Source: Dipteronia dyeriana (Eukaryota > Streptophyta > Magnoliopsida > Sapindales > Sapindaceae). Taken from it: 64,000 nt of DNA. The translations under genes and the position numbers were made by a program. Positions 11,016-22,355 of this stretch are shown here, piece by piece. The first letter of the stretch is position 1, and every line of letters begins with the position of its first letter. The stretch is from the NCBI GenBank assembly GCA_032871835.1, contig CM065297.1:42099098-42163097 (forward strand), written 5' to 3'. A model generated the notes under the pieces. That model ran no database searches. It was not told the DNA's origin and worked only from the letters and a program-made list of their open reading frames with translations.

Positions 11016-11314
11016 ATGTTTGCCTCTAATTTTGTTATATTAGTAAAACAAATTGAAAAAGAAGAGTAAAACAGTTGCCAAAGGAAGAAGACTTGATGAG
11101 ATTTCGGAATGAAAAATGTTGTTTGATTTCAATTGAATCTCAGAGTTATTGCTGATCTTTATTGAGCACAAGAAAGTTTGATTGATATCTCGATTAATGA
11201 CTAGTTGACAGAGGGTGAGAAAAGAGGTCTGGGAGAGTTTGTCTATTTGGTAGTTTTTTTTAGATTTGAATATGAGTTTTACTATTTTTGCTTTAGTTGC
11301 TAGGGACTAGCAAT

Positions 11315-11330
11315 AAACTGGTTAGGGGTG
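11315..11330 (+). promoter_or_regulatory. Polypurine-like tract before gypsy 3' LTR
   Basis: The sequence aaactggttaggggtg is followed by TGATTAACAC. It sits after the 'gggactagcaa' block, in the place of a plus-strand primer. It is interrupted by ttt/tt bases, so its function is inferred from position. Confidence 0.5.
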
Positions 11331-12527
11331 TGATTAACACTGAAAATTGTATGTTTACTTAGGGATAATATCATCATTTTACACTACCAATATGATTAAT
11401 TCCCCAAGTTAGACATATTTTCGTTCGCTTGCTTAAATAAATGTGTTATGTAGTAATTAGTGTATTTTTCATTGTATTTCAGAGGTAATATGGTCAATTT
11501 AGAATTATGGAGAAGTCAGATGGCAAAACAAACATCATTTTCAAGTTCAGTACGTCAAAAACAATAGGAAGGCCATGAAGGGCATTTTTGTAATTTTTTA
11601 TATTCACTGTTCACAGTTGACTTTTACTGCTCATAGTTGACTTTCAATGTTCACTGATAATGTGGCACATTCCTATTGGACTGTATTACGGTTGCACCGT
11701 ACACGTGACTATAGGGAATCACATTCTAGAAGACTAATGACTTTTCTATTAATTGATGGCGTGACACATTTCTATTCGACCAAATTGTGAGTACACCGTA
11801 CACACGACCGTAGGGAATCATATTATAGAAGTTGGTGCATTGACACGGTTACTTTACACTGTTCACTGATGATGTGAAATCTGGACGCTTCATTCTAAAC
11901 TCATCCGATGGTCAATTTTCTTCTGTATTTTGTATAAATAGGGGACCTCCCCCCAAATTTGAACATCCTGAATCCAAATCTGACCTTATATTTGTGAAAA
12001 TCTCTCTCTAATGTTCTAAAATTCTTAGTTTATATAAAATAGCCATTTTCTAGTTAAATTATGTCTGGCTAATTTAATATAGCTGGGGTCAAAGGTGATA
12101 CTGTTGGAATGGAAAATATGATCCAATTTTGGTAAGTTTTTTTTTTTTTTTTTTTGCTTTCTTCCCTATGATTCTTATGGAATTTTTGACTCACTGTAGA
12201 CAGATTGATGTTGTTTGGCATAGTGGGTACTTTACCCATATCTATCAAAGAGTGGTCAGTGGAGTGGAATGCCCTCCCATAAATTTGGACTAAATATTAA
12301 TAATTTGATCATATTCGAATTACCAACAGTGGATCCCTTAGCCCCAATTTTAAATTTAATTAATTTACATTTTATAACAAGCTTTGTAATTAATCTAGAT
12401 AATCAATTCTACAAAGACAAGTGAACAACCTCCATATGGTTCGACCCAATCTTACTGGTTAATTTATTACTATAACACTCTTATACTTGGGAGTAGGAAC
12501 ACTTCCTTAGGACGTGTCATTTCTACA
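11331..12527 (+). mobile_element. Probable gypsy 3' LTR
   Basis: It begins TGATTAACACT after the PPT-like tract. About 600 bases in there is a TATA box (11933-11940) followed by a C-rich leader, as in U3-R. Near 12450 the text 'atatggttcgaccca' resembles the R-U5 part of plant gypsy LTRs. I place the end at ...TTTCTACA (12527) only because it gives a TG...CA structure. No second copy of this LTR exists in the window, so the boundaries cannot be confirmed. Positions 12528-12611 are short unexplained sequence. Confidence 0.5.
11933..11940 (+). promoter_or_regulatory. TATA box of gypsy LTR
   Basis: TATAAATA is followed by 'ggggacctcccccc' and a CT-rich stretch, a normal layout for an LTR transcription start. 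The start is expected about 30 bases downstream. Confidence 0.6.
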
Positions 12528-12611
12528 GAATACTTTATGAATTCATGCTCTATATATCTTGCTTAGAATTCTATTGATCACATGTTATGATTCTATCACG
12601 ATTTTTTTTTT

Positions 12612-12616
12612 AAACT
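12612..12616. repeat. Target-site duplication of B1, left copy (aaact)
   Basis: These five bases touch the TG terminus of the B1 LTR at 12617. The reverse complement, agttt, touches the other B1 terminus at 59351-59355. Confidence 0.75.
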
Positions 12617-14854
12617 TGTAAATTCCCTTAACCAATTATAGTGTAAAATATACTTAGAGGGGTGGTTGGTGAATAGGTATATGCTCAAATTTTAATCTTC
12701 TTTAAAAACACAAGCAATCTTATACAACACTTAGAATAATATCCAAATGTTCAAGCAACACAAATCAACTAAGTGAAGAAATTAAAAATGCTAAAAATAA
12801 ACACAAGATATTTACGTGGTAAAACCTCCTAAGAGGAAACATCCATTGGTTGATACCACAACCACCGGCAAAAGCAAATCCACTATTTCAAATAAGAGTT
12901 ACACACTCAAGCAATCAACAAATGATCTCCAAGCTATCAATCTTACTCTACCCTTGAACCTAGTGATCTACTAAGCCGACTTCCTATCCAAGACCTCCTG
13001 TCTTTAGAAAGATTCCTTGCTCACCTTTCCAGATCCTCCAACCCCTAGACAAGACTTCTTGCTCAACTATCTAATTCCTCTCGACTCTAGTTGAGACTTC
13101 CTTGCTCAACAATCCGAGGTCTCACACCTCTTGTCGAGACTTCCATTTGCTTACCTATCCAAGTCCTCCCGACTCTAGCTAAGACTTCCAATTGCTCAAG
13201 TCAAAGAATCACTCTAAGATAAGAGACTTCTTACCTCTTCACAAGGCTTCTAAGTGATCACGAATGCAAAACGTAAACAAGCACTCAACATAGAAAATAA
13301 TGATCAACAAATTCTATGGACATGCAACTACATAGCTAGATTATGCTTTCAAGGAACAATCACAAATGTATCTAGGCAACCTAAGCATGTTATCAGCTAA
13401 GAACCAAATCAATGAAATGAATATACCAATTGATGTAGACCTAGTTCTTAGAAAATGAAATTCAATCTAGAAATAGTCAATCAAGCATACGAACAAAAGA
13501 TTTCTAGAAACAATTTCATGTTTATCAAGTTTAGCACAAATCAATCAACTTATCACAAATCTTGCTAAACTTGAAAATCAAATCAACAAACCAAAAAATG
13601 ATATCAAAATCATCTTAGTCATGCTTCTTAATCAAAAGGCATCAATCAATAAGAAGATCTAAGAAGAAAACTAAGAAGAAGATGATTTTACCAACAAGGA
13701 TGAAAGTCACGAACTGAAGATCTGATCACAACGAAAACTCTAGACATCCTTTGGTTTTGGAAATGATTTTAGTTTGTATATCTCTTCAAGACACTCGAAA
13801 TCGGTTTCTGAATCAAGTGATTCGGAGTTGAAATCAAGAAGTTATCACAAAAACAAAAATCAAAATGTTGAGAGAAAAATTCTGCACTTGTTCTTCAAAT
13901 TCATTTATCTCAACTTGTAATGAATAAGAGGGAATGAGAGGTTTTAAAGAGAAAGAAACCAAAAGACCAAATTGCCCTCATGCCTTAGTGCCTCCCCGAG
14001 ATGGCGCGTGGGTATCTTGGGGCAGCAAGGCTTTGGGGCCGAGATGGCCACGTGCCATCTCAGGAAGGTGCCAAGTGATGGCTTGAGCCATCGCACCTCA
14101 TCCCTTGCGCTCCTCTCGCGTTCTTCGACAGTTCTTTGGCCTCCGAACTCCGAATTCCGAATTCAAATCCATTTGAAGATTACAAATCGGGATTCCCTCA
14201 CGGACATGGAAATATAAGATACTCAACCAGAAAATAAGAATTTGACTCAATATACGGAGACGAAGACAGTGTATGCAACATGAGTTGAAATTGTAGTATC
14301 TTTTGACTTAGAACTCGAAATCAATAGTATGAGTAACCGAAATGAACGGAACTCAATCATGAATAATATAAGACTAAAATCAAGTTCAAGATCCATGTTA
14401 CACAAACATATAAACAAACAAACACATTTCACACAAGAATGCAAACTACATAGTGATAGTCTTCAATCATGCATTTTCCAAAACATGTTACATTCATACC
14501 AATGCATGAGCATTCAACTTCAAGTGTGTGAAAGTGTTATACCAAATGATGCGCTATGATGCAAAGACACAAATGTATGAATTGTGTGTGTGTGCACATA
14601 TAATGATGCACAACTAAGAAGGGACACATATGAATGAATTGTGTGTGTGTGCGCCTAAGCCTTGCAAGAGGAGGAAGAATCTTGATACCTTAGCATCCAA
14701 GTAAGCATATATCCTCTTGAAGACAAACTTTGCTTGCGAAGTCACTTTCCATCATTGAAGACCGATCTAATCATGAACCACCTAAGCAACTAAGCAATAC
14801 AAACAATAAGCATTTTGTTATGGAATCAAGCCAACACAAATCTAAAACCTAACA
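12617..14854 (-). mobile_element. B1 3' LTR (SIRE-like copia, minus)
   Basis: This complete LTR of 2238 bp has plus-strand termini TGTAAATTCCC and ...AAAACCTAACA. It is followed by the PPT complement atctccccctttggct. It contains repeated 'cttccttgctcaac...ccgagtc' units near 12960-13200 (tandem-like, about 50-60 bp), and a GC-rich patch near 13975-14130 with repeated 'gagatggc', just upstream (in the minus direction) of the element's probable promoter. It matches 19940-20575 over its left part and the reverse complement of 59356-60970 over its right part. Confidence 0.88.
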
Positions 14855-16990
14855 ATCTCCCCCTTTGGCTATTCCAAGACAAAACCTCAACCTCACCATA
14901 CAATGATCACTCATAGTTGATTGCATTCTCACATCCTCATATTACAATGAGAACCCTAAACTAACACATCTTCAAGTCTTCATGAGTCTTCAATATTCTC
15001 CTCTTTAATCATCAAGGCACCTGTGAGACAAGCACTACCAAACAAACAGGAGATCTTCTACAAAGAAGATTGGTGAGATATATCCATAAAAATAAAACAA
15101 GAAATCATTTATCTCATATAAAAGTTCACTTTAAAGCACTCCATTTAGTTCCTTAACCTCAGCATACACAAATTCTTTACTCCCTCTTAAGAAAAGAACT
15201 CTACCCCTTAATACAAGAATGTCAATAATCCATAAAAGAATTCTCCCCCTTAATACAAGAATGTCAATAATCCATAAAGAGGTACACTTCTTCAACACAT
15301 GGTGAGGTATACATTTCTCCCCCCCATTTGACAAGGAATAGTCAAAGAGACAAACAAGGGTTTAATAAGTGAACGAAGCAAATATATGAGATAAGTAACA
15401 TGCATTTTCATTGTTCAAGTATGTCATGTTTTTATCTAAATAAAATCATGCGAACTTGTCATAAAAGAGAACAAAGTCTAGCATACTATGCTCCCCCTTG
15501 ATAAGTGCTCTATCTAAGATTAAGATAGGATATTGTTCACAATGATATCCACACAATCACACAATCATGCAATTTTAAAGAAATTCAACAAAATAAGCTC
15601 CACAAACTATGAGAGATACACCAAGATTTTCAATCTCTCTCATAATTCTTCTAAAATTGCTAGCAAATAAAATTCACTTGTAAGCGAAATAAGTATGTGT
15701 GTGGATTTGATTCAAACATGTATAAAGGAGTAATTGGATCATCAACATGCAAACTATATCAACATCTATTCATCCTAAGCTTTTCCTAAAAAGGTCAAAC
15801 TGATTATCATTCGGAATTTTTTGCTTTTAAGAGAATAGTTTTCAACATATGAGCGTGAGTGTGTATGTGGCTCGTAATCCCATTTCTGTCTTTCAACCCG
15901 AGCAATCACAATTTTTAACTATACTCCTTTAAGCCTTCCTCCATTTCTTTTTAGGCTTTGAATCAAAGATTTTTTTTTATTGATTCTTTACAACACTTCT
16001 TTGTTTTTTTTAAACATAAAATATACACTTCATGATGGCTTTTACTCGTCACAATGGTGTAACTCTTTCTTACATTGGGTGGCTTCACAACCAAAGTGTG
16101 TAGCCCTTTTCATGAAGGTGCTCGTTGAGTTTTATGTAGTTGCCGAAGAAAAATGGATACTAACCATAGGTCATCTTAAATTTACTAGTCAAAAGACTTC
16201 AAGGTGCATCCATAACTCACATATCTTCAAACTCAACTTACTCAAACTAAACATATGAGAGAAGCAAAGTGTGCACTTTTGAAAACCAATTTTTTTTAAG
16301 GCATAAAAGCACATGTTCTAAAAGCAATACAAAGAGACTTACTCAAGATATTTACTTTTCAATATAGTAGCTTTCATTGAATATGAAGCTCATTTTTTTT
16401 CAAAAGTATGCCACTCATCAATCAAACAAGCATTTTACACATCATACATAAGATTATTGTTAACAAATCACGAAATGATCTTTAGAGAGCAAATGTCATC
16501 AAGAACCTTATAAAAGCTATACCAGTTCTCTAATATGACATGCTACATGATGTAATGCACACATAGAGTTGAAAAGATGAATCAAGAAAGCAAGCTTTAG
16601 AGTAGAGATATACCTTAGCAAGCTTTTTCATCAATGTAAAGTCTTTGCCCTTTTTATGAGCTCTCTTGGCTTGTTTGTCCTCAAGACAACAAGTAGTTGG
16701 TGTGTCTTCCCAAGAGAATAAAGACTAAACATCTCAACTCAAACAAACATATAAAATGACTTTGTCCAAAAGTCTTAACAAATTACACCTAATAGATTTC
16801 AAAATTGGACTTCTCTAAAGTCAACCAATAAATTTTGACCATCATAGTGAAAGTATGAGAATATTAAGTCCATGTATTGACTAGAGACACCAAGTTTGAA
16901 TAGTAAATCGAGCATATTACAAATTACTTAGTCAAGCTTCAAACTTAGAACTCTTATCAAACATGAAAAAAAAAATTCTCATATGTGCTA
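14855..16990 (-). other. B1 3' internal region: PPT and non-coding sequence
   Basis: The PPT complement is at 14855-14870. Further C-rich blocks (tctccccccc near 15317, gctcccccttg near 15490) are PPT-like on the minus strand. No PR, IN, RT or RNase H motif is readable in any frame, and the 2.1 kb is AT-rich with scattered stops. The absence of pol is therefore real and not just obscured by frameshifts, although a very decayed pol cannot be ruled out by eye. Confidence 0.65.
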
Positions 16991-16995
16991 CTCAA

Positions 16996-17786
16996 TCAAG
17001 TATGAGAGCACTCACCTTTGATGATATTGGTCTTAGGTGAACCAACACAAATAACATCATGATCATTACTCATGGCTATATGAAATATAGAAGATAAATC
17101 ATCAACTATCTTCTTCATGAAAATATCACTCATTTTAAACTCATTGTTATTGCCACGTATAAATAATGCTTCTTCATCCAAACTTTCCTAGTAAGTTTCT
17201 TCACATGATCATGATCAATATGCACATTTTTCAAAGCATCAAAAATATTATCATGTTTAGAATCTTTCAAAGAAGATTTGTTCAGCTCACTAGCATGCAT
17301 ATTATTTCCTAGTTTGCATTGCCTAATATATTCATAACATCGAGGTCTAATGTGACCAATTACATTGCAAAAATGACAAACCGGAATAAATTTAGAAAAA
17401 TTGCCTTTTGAGTGTGCATGCTTTGATTGAGAAGTTGGTTGAGAAATTCCATAGATTTTCTTGTCTTTGTCTTTGGTTTTGGAAGAAATAGTAGTTGAGC
17501 CGTTTCTAATCCAAATTTTCTTAACACCATGCTTCTCATTACTACTAACAACATGCTTTGACTTATTATTTGGCTTACTATCATGCAAATCGACTTTATT
17601 AGTCACATTTTCAAACAAGTCAAACAAAGCATTATCAACCTTTTTATGCATAGTAGTATGAGGCACAACATGTGTTTTTACAAGCAAGTCATCAACAATT
17701 TTTTTTTCAACATGCTTTTCCAAGGTCTTCCTAGGTCTAGATCTAGATTTATACATGGATGATTGCCTAGGACCATAATCAATCAC
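16996..17786 (-). pseudogene. gag: B1 gag, second zinc-knuckle module and C-terminal tail
   Basis: A 218-codon minus-strand frame (17786-17130) carries a Lys-rich region, KKIWIRNGS near residue 90, and a zinc knuckle C-H-F-C-x4-H-I-R-P-R-C near residue 136, then DNIFDALKNVH. The tail continues in another frame (17181-16996) as SDIFMKKIVDDLSSIFHIAMSN. It partly repeats the module just upstream, so B1 gag has two knuckle modules. A tail of the same pattern follows the knuckle in element D (55988-56191). The role would be RNA binding in the capsid. I see no pol downstream. Confidence 0.75.
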
Positions 17787-19860
17787 ATATCATACAAATA
17801 ATTATCATATTTGCATTTATGAATGTATTCAGAGCATCTAGGTCTTATATGTCCTACCATGTTACAAAAATGGCAAATAGGTACAAATTTGAGAGGGTTA
17901 CCTTTAGCTTGAGCATTTGAAGTAGTATACCTTCTCACATTGTTACCTCTTTGATGTCCATTCCTTGATGCTTTGTCTTTTGCATGAGAAAATGATGATT
18001 TTTGTCTTTGACCTTGTTGACATTTTCCTTTGTTGCTCCTTATTGATGTTGAGGCACCTCCGGTTACATCCATAGCTTCACCGTTAGAGAGAGTACCTAT
18101 ATTCACTTTACCACTTGCTTTGACAAAAGTAGAATTGTTAGATGAAGGTGTAACCTTTTCATTCACATAACCTAATCCTCTTTTGTCACTAGGATGTTTA
18201 TCAATCTTGATGAGAGTTTCTACTTTACTAGCACTAGATGACATCTTACCTATCATCTTGTTAGCCTCATCAAGCTTATAACTAAGCATACTCTCTTGAC
18301 ACTCATGCTTACTAATTTTGACTCTAAGCACATTTTCAAGTCTTTTAGCACAATCAAGAGAATTATCTCTTTGCTCAACTTCTTGTTTCAAAATTCCTAG
18401 TCTATCATTACTATCTTTCAAGTTATTCTCTAGACTAAGGATTTTGTCTTTAAGCTCTTTATTCTCTCCTTCCTTGATAAACAACCTCATAGTAAAGTCT
18501 TCTTTTAAATCATCTAGCTCTTGAGCACTTTCTTCTATCTTTGAAAAATATTTTTCGATGGTCTCTTTATGCTCCTTAATGACTTCACTTTGCTTGCTAA
18601 TCTTCTCCAAAGACATATTCTTCTCATTTTCAAGAGCTTTGATTATCACTACTAAATTGGCATAGATCAACTTCAACTTATTGTTCTCATCATTCTTCTT
18701 GACATTTTCACTTGTTAGTTAAAGGATCTTGTCATTGAAATTTGTTTCATCATGATTTGAGGAGAATTCACTATCTTCATTACTTGAAGAGTATTTACTT
18801 TCCTCACTACATAAGGAGTCTTCACCATTATCCTCAAATCTTCCTTCATATATAGCCGGGTGAGCAATGTAATTGCTAGAATATTTTTTATCATCCGAGG
18901 ACTCCTCTTCCTCTTTTACATCACTCACACTCACATCACTCCAAGTAGCCGCCATTGCTAAGCCTTTCTTAGACTCTTTCTTCTCATTAGCACTCTTGAT
19001 AGAAATAAATCCAATCCCATTGTATTCAAGACATCGAATTAGCTTCTTCTTAGATTTATCCTTACAATCTACCATTTCTTTTAAAGTGATCTTTTTATCA
19101 ACTTCCTCTCTCTTAGAACATATCTTCTTTTGAAAATTCTTGACAGCTATCACCATACTAACCATATCATCTTCACTATTCTCATTAGTCACTTTGAGTG
19201 TTATTCCCTTATCCTCAAACCTTGGCTTGAACCCAAGCTCATATGCTTGTAGAGACCCAAGAAGCTCATCAACCCTCATAAGATCGACATTCTTGCTTTC
19301 TTCAATTGTGGTCACCTTTGCTTTAAATCTCTTAGGTAAGGATCTTATGATTTTCCAATTAATTCTCTCTTGAAGATATGGGTCTCCTAAAGTTTGACTT
19401 TGATGGTGATCTTTAAGAATCTGGTTTGAAAGTCTACTAACTTCTCATCCTCATTCATAACAAGGCTTTCAAATTGAGAGGTAAGCATTTGTACTCTTGA
19501 CCTTCAAACCGTCAACGTACTGTCATTGATAGTTTGCAAAGTATCCCATACTTCCTTTGCCAATTCGAGGATTTGGATGTAGATAAATTGAGTACCATCT
19601 ATACCACCAAATATTACATTCATTGCCCTATGATGCCACATAGCATTATCAAATTCAATAGCCGTCCATTCGACTCTCAGCTTCAAAATCATAGTGCCAT
19701 CTTCTTGCCTTTTGGTAGGTATCTCATAACCTTCCTCAATACTCATCCACGCCATTTCATTGATGGATCTAATGTAGGCTGTCATCCTAATTTTCTAAAA
19801 TGAGTAGTTACCACTATTCAAGAGTGGAGGTCTAGCACTAGAAGAACCTTTCGGTAACAA
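17783..19860 (-). pseudogene. gag: B1 gag, N-terminal domain, coiled coil and first zinc knuckle
   Basis: On the minus strand the N-terminal domain reads SARPPLLNSGNYSF, a stop where Trp is expected, then MTAYIRSINEMAWM (19785) and AMWHHRAMNVIFGGIDG. A middle part (19315-18719) has a long acidic/Ser-rich stretch. The ORF 18676-17783 (297 codons) has heptad-like Leu/Glu/Lys repeats over residues 1-140, a probable coiled coil, and ends with the knuckle C-H-F-C-N-M-V-G-H-I-R-P-R-C. Domain order matches SIRE-type gag. Several stops and frameshifts break it, though the 297-codon part is intact. Confidence 0.8.
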
Positions 19861-19925
19861 ATCACCAATAGCATAAAAACAACAAACACTAAAATATGGA
19901 CCTATCTAATTACTTCTAGACACTA

Positions 19926-19939
19926 GCATTGATACCAAT
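19926..19939 (-). promoter_or_regulatory. B1 primer-binding site
   Basis: The minus strand reads ATTGGTATCAATGC right after the LTR terminus ...TTTACA. TGGTATCA matches the initiator-Met type PBS; the last bases differ. Confidence 0.8.
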
Positions 19940-20575
19940 TGTAAATTCCCTTAACCAATTATAGTGTAAAATATACCTAGAGGGGGGGTGAATAGGTATA
20001 TGCTCAAATTTTAATCTTCTTTAAAAACACAAGCAATCTTATACAACACTTAGTATACTATCCAAAATGATATATGACAAAGCAAATGTGCAAGCAACAC
20101 AAATCAACTAAGTGAAGAAATTAAAGATTCTAAAAATCAACACAAGATATTTACGTGGTAAAACCTCCTAAAAGGAAACATCCACTGGGTGATACCACAA
20201 CCACCGCCAAAAGCAAATCAACTATTTCAAATAAGAGTTACACACTCAAGCAATCAACACACTCAAGCAATCAACACATGCTCTCCAAGCTATCACACAT
20301 ACTCTACCCTTGAACCTAGTGATCTACTAAGCCTTTTCCTATCCAATACCTCCCGTCTCTAGGAAGATTCCTTGCTCACCTTTCCGAATCCTCCCGACCC
20401 TAGGCAAGACTTCTTGCTCAACTATCTGAGTCCTCTCGACTCTAGTTGAGACTTCCTTGCTCAACAATCCGAGGTCTCACACCTCTTATCGAGACTTTCA
20501 CTGGCTTGGCTATCCAAGTCCTCCCGACTCTAGCTAAGACTTCCAATTGCTCAAATCAAAGAATCATTCTAAGAT
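19940..20575 (-). mobile_element. B1 5' LTR, inner part, cut at inversion breakpoint
   Basis: It repeats 12617-13220 (TGTAAATTCCCTTAACC through 'caaagaatcattctaagat'). At 20575, after the bases corresponding to 13220, the match ends and the terminal 64 bases of a family A LTR follow. The missing 1.6 kb of this LTR is at 59356-60970 in opposite orientation. Confidence 0.88.
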
Positions 20576-20639
20576 TTTTTAAGTATATAAAACACTCAAT
20601 CTACGCTTGTGCTGCGTTTTGAACCGATTTTTCCCTACA
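20576..20639 (+). mobile_element. Family A LTR-b, terminal 64 bases
   Basis: It reads 'aagtatataaaacactcaatctacgc', then 'gaaccgatttttccctaca', the end of an A LTR, followed at once by the PBS ATTGGTATCAGAGCCTGG. Only the last 64 bases are here. The preceding part of the same LTR is found, inverted, from 60971 to 61550. Confidence 0.85.
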
Positions 20640-21985
20640 ATTGGTATCAGAGCCTGGTTGTACCCTTAATTAATTGATGTATATGTGTGTGAATCTACTT
20701 CTTTTTATTGTAAATATGAATGTTCTAGAAAGAGATGACACTCTAGGTATTCGTATATATATATATATATTTACATTGGAATGCATGGATATATATACGT
20801 TTTTATGTGGTTTGTTTTTGCTCAATTTTGGTCATAGAATTTCAATGTATTTTTGTTTTGGGACTGTAACATGAAGGGTGGCCTATCATCGCCATAATTT
20901 CCTTCATGGTAGTTGCTAAGTTTTTTATATTTTATTGTTGTAATAATAAAAATTACAGTATTATTTTTGTCTAAAATACTGTTGTGAAATATTCAAGTGA
21001 CAAATATTCGAAGATTTGAAGAATTGGGAGCAACTGGAACATGTTTTGAACCATGCACACCATAGCAACAATCGTGCGTGTAAAAGAACGTGAGACCACA
21101 ATTGTTGTGGCATGGGCTATGCACGGCAGCCCCATGGATCCCATGGGCTGCACCGACAACCCTTTATGGAGCCAATGGTGCACACACCCATGGGAGCCAG
21201 CCGAGGGATGTCCAAAAGGATGATGGTCGCGTGAAGACTTATTCGTAAAGAAAGGAGTTTTTGTATTCTAAGACATGTGTAATTTACTTGCTTTTCTAGG
21301 AAGGACCAAAATTGTAGATATTTATATTTTTGTTAATATTACAATGTTTGTCATTGTTTGATAACATGTCATATAGAATAGGAGTGCCACTCATATATCT
21401 CTTTTGGTATGAACATGCATTGAATGGTTTATGTATCTAATTGGCATCTAGATAACTTGGTAATTCATTAAACGGAATTCGATCACACGCCTTAAATAAT
21501 TGAGTGGGAGAAGGTGTTTTGGAACACCTACAACCTCCAAGTTTAGTTGAGCTTTAAGTTTCGTGTAATAAACCCCCAAGGGGTATTCATGAATGGAATT
21601 TAGTAAGATACTTCCATACAAGGATAGACTAGACAATTGGCCCAAACGATATCTACTCCCAAAGAAGGGATATTCACGAGGGAATATATTGAAGGTTGAT
21701 AACTTCATAACACACTCACTGTGATTTTATTAATATCCTCGCAAGAGTTCTTGTTAATAAAATCGTAAGGCTAAAATTGAAAACGCTGGTTGTTATGGTA
21801 AGAATTAAATGGGACATAGTACAACTAGTAAATGGTGCGAACTCCCAAAGTAGGGGTGACCTTTATGGGTGTTGGATCACCGCTGAATTTTACGATTGAA
21901 TTATTTTGTTTAAATCAAGATAAATATTCGAAAGTGCTTTATCATGATTATTTACTTATATAATTTTTGTTATTAAAAATAAATC
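20640..21985 (+). mobile_element. A1 leader with PBS
   Basis: The PBS at 20640-20657 is followed by the family A leader, aligning with 34169-35550. It includes a GC-rich patch (21090-21210), the 'gtgggagaaggtgttttgg' block and the spacer leading to the gag ATG at 21986. It contains only short ORFs. The peptide reading TTIVVAWAMHGSPMDPMGC near 21100 has a similar counterpart in the other leaders. Confidence 0.8.
21126..21151 (+). promoter_or_regulatory. GC-rich hairpin in family A leader
   Basis: GCAGCCC...GGGCTGC arms enclose ATGG/CCAT, giving a stem of about 11 bp with a short loop. The same element occurs twice at 34662-34718. Confidence 0.6.
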
Positions 21986-22355
21986 ATGACCCCATCCTTA
22001 ATCAACATCCTAAAAGATAATACTTTAACTGATTATAATTATGTTACATGAAAAAGGAAAATTGGGCTTTTATTGCATTCTGAAAAGCATAAGTTCGTTC
22101 TGTCCGCTCCTAAACCACCTACTCCTACTAATGAATCTACTCAAAAGCAAAGAGATGAGTATCAACAATGAAAGTCTTTTGATGAGATGGCTAAATGTTA
22201 CATTATGGCCTCCATCTCCGACGTGTTACAACAACAAGTGAAGGAATGGAGACTGCTACCGATATAATGATGTCTCCGGAAGAGATGTTTGATATGAAGT
22301 TCAAGATGACTAAGAGAGAGGTAGTGAGCTTTCATGAATCTTAGGATGAAACCTT
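21986..22355 (+). pseudogene. gag: A1 gag, N-terminal fragment
   Basis: From ATG 21986 the frame reads LINILKDNTLTDYNYVT, a stop in place of Trp, HKFVLSAPKPPTPTNEST, and, after a frameshift, MMSPEEMFDMKFKMTKREV. It ends at the codons for R-M-K-P, where LTR-c begins (22356). It aligns with the A2 gag (35551) and A3 gag (42855). It is broken by stops at about 22036 and 22169 and by the insertion. It is a copia capsid domain. Confidence 0.82.

Larger units (their letters stand above)
10108..11314 (+). other. Gypsy 3' untranslated region
   Basis: There is no convincing coding sequence. It holds a short direct repeat of 'tttattttgtattactttt' near 10129-10165 and, near 10240, the block 'gacattggggaaaatgtctc' followed by 'ggttaggggagggga', which resembles the GGGGACAATGT...GGGGGAG block I associate with plant gypsy 3' regions. 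An A-run lies at 10302-10316, and a second purine-rich end block ('ttgctagggactagcaa') at 11297-11314. These motifs tie the stretch to an LTR element and not to a host gene. Confidence 0.6.
4355..12527 (+). mobile_element. Composite Athila-type Ty3/gypsy element, 5'-truncated
   Basis: Gag, PR, RT, RNase H and IN follow one another on the plus strand in Ty3/gypsy order to 8461. There IN stops abruptly. Two non-retroviral ORFs, a long 3' UTR, a PPT and a probable 3' LTR with TATA box follow. I treat this as one element with captured or exchanged sequence between IN and the 3' UTR, but a junction between two elements at 8461/8462 is equally compatible. The 5' LTR is missing because a family A element cut in at 4354. 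Confidence 0.55.

Noticed and set aside
12820..13220. CRISPR-like array: spaced 'cttccttgctcaac' units in the B LTR (also 58820-59090 in D)
   Set aside because: The units are degenerate, contiguous and repeated in each LTR copy; they are LTR tandem repeats in a plant genome.
20640..20657. tRNA-like match next to LTR ends
   Set aside because: It is an 18-base primer-binding site complementary to a tRNA end, not a tRNA gene; no cloverleaf can be drawn around it.
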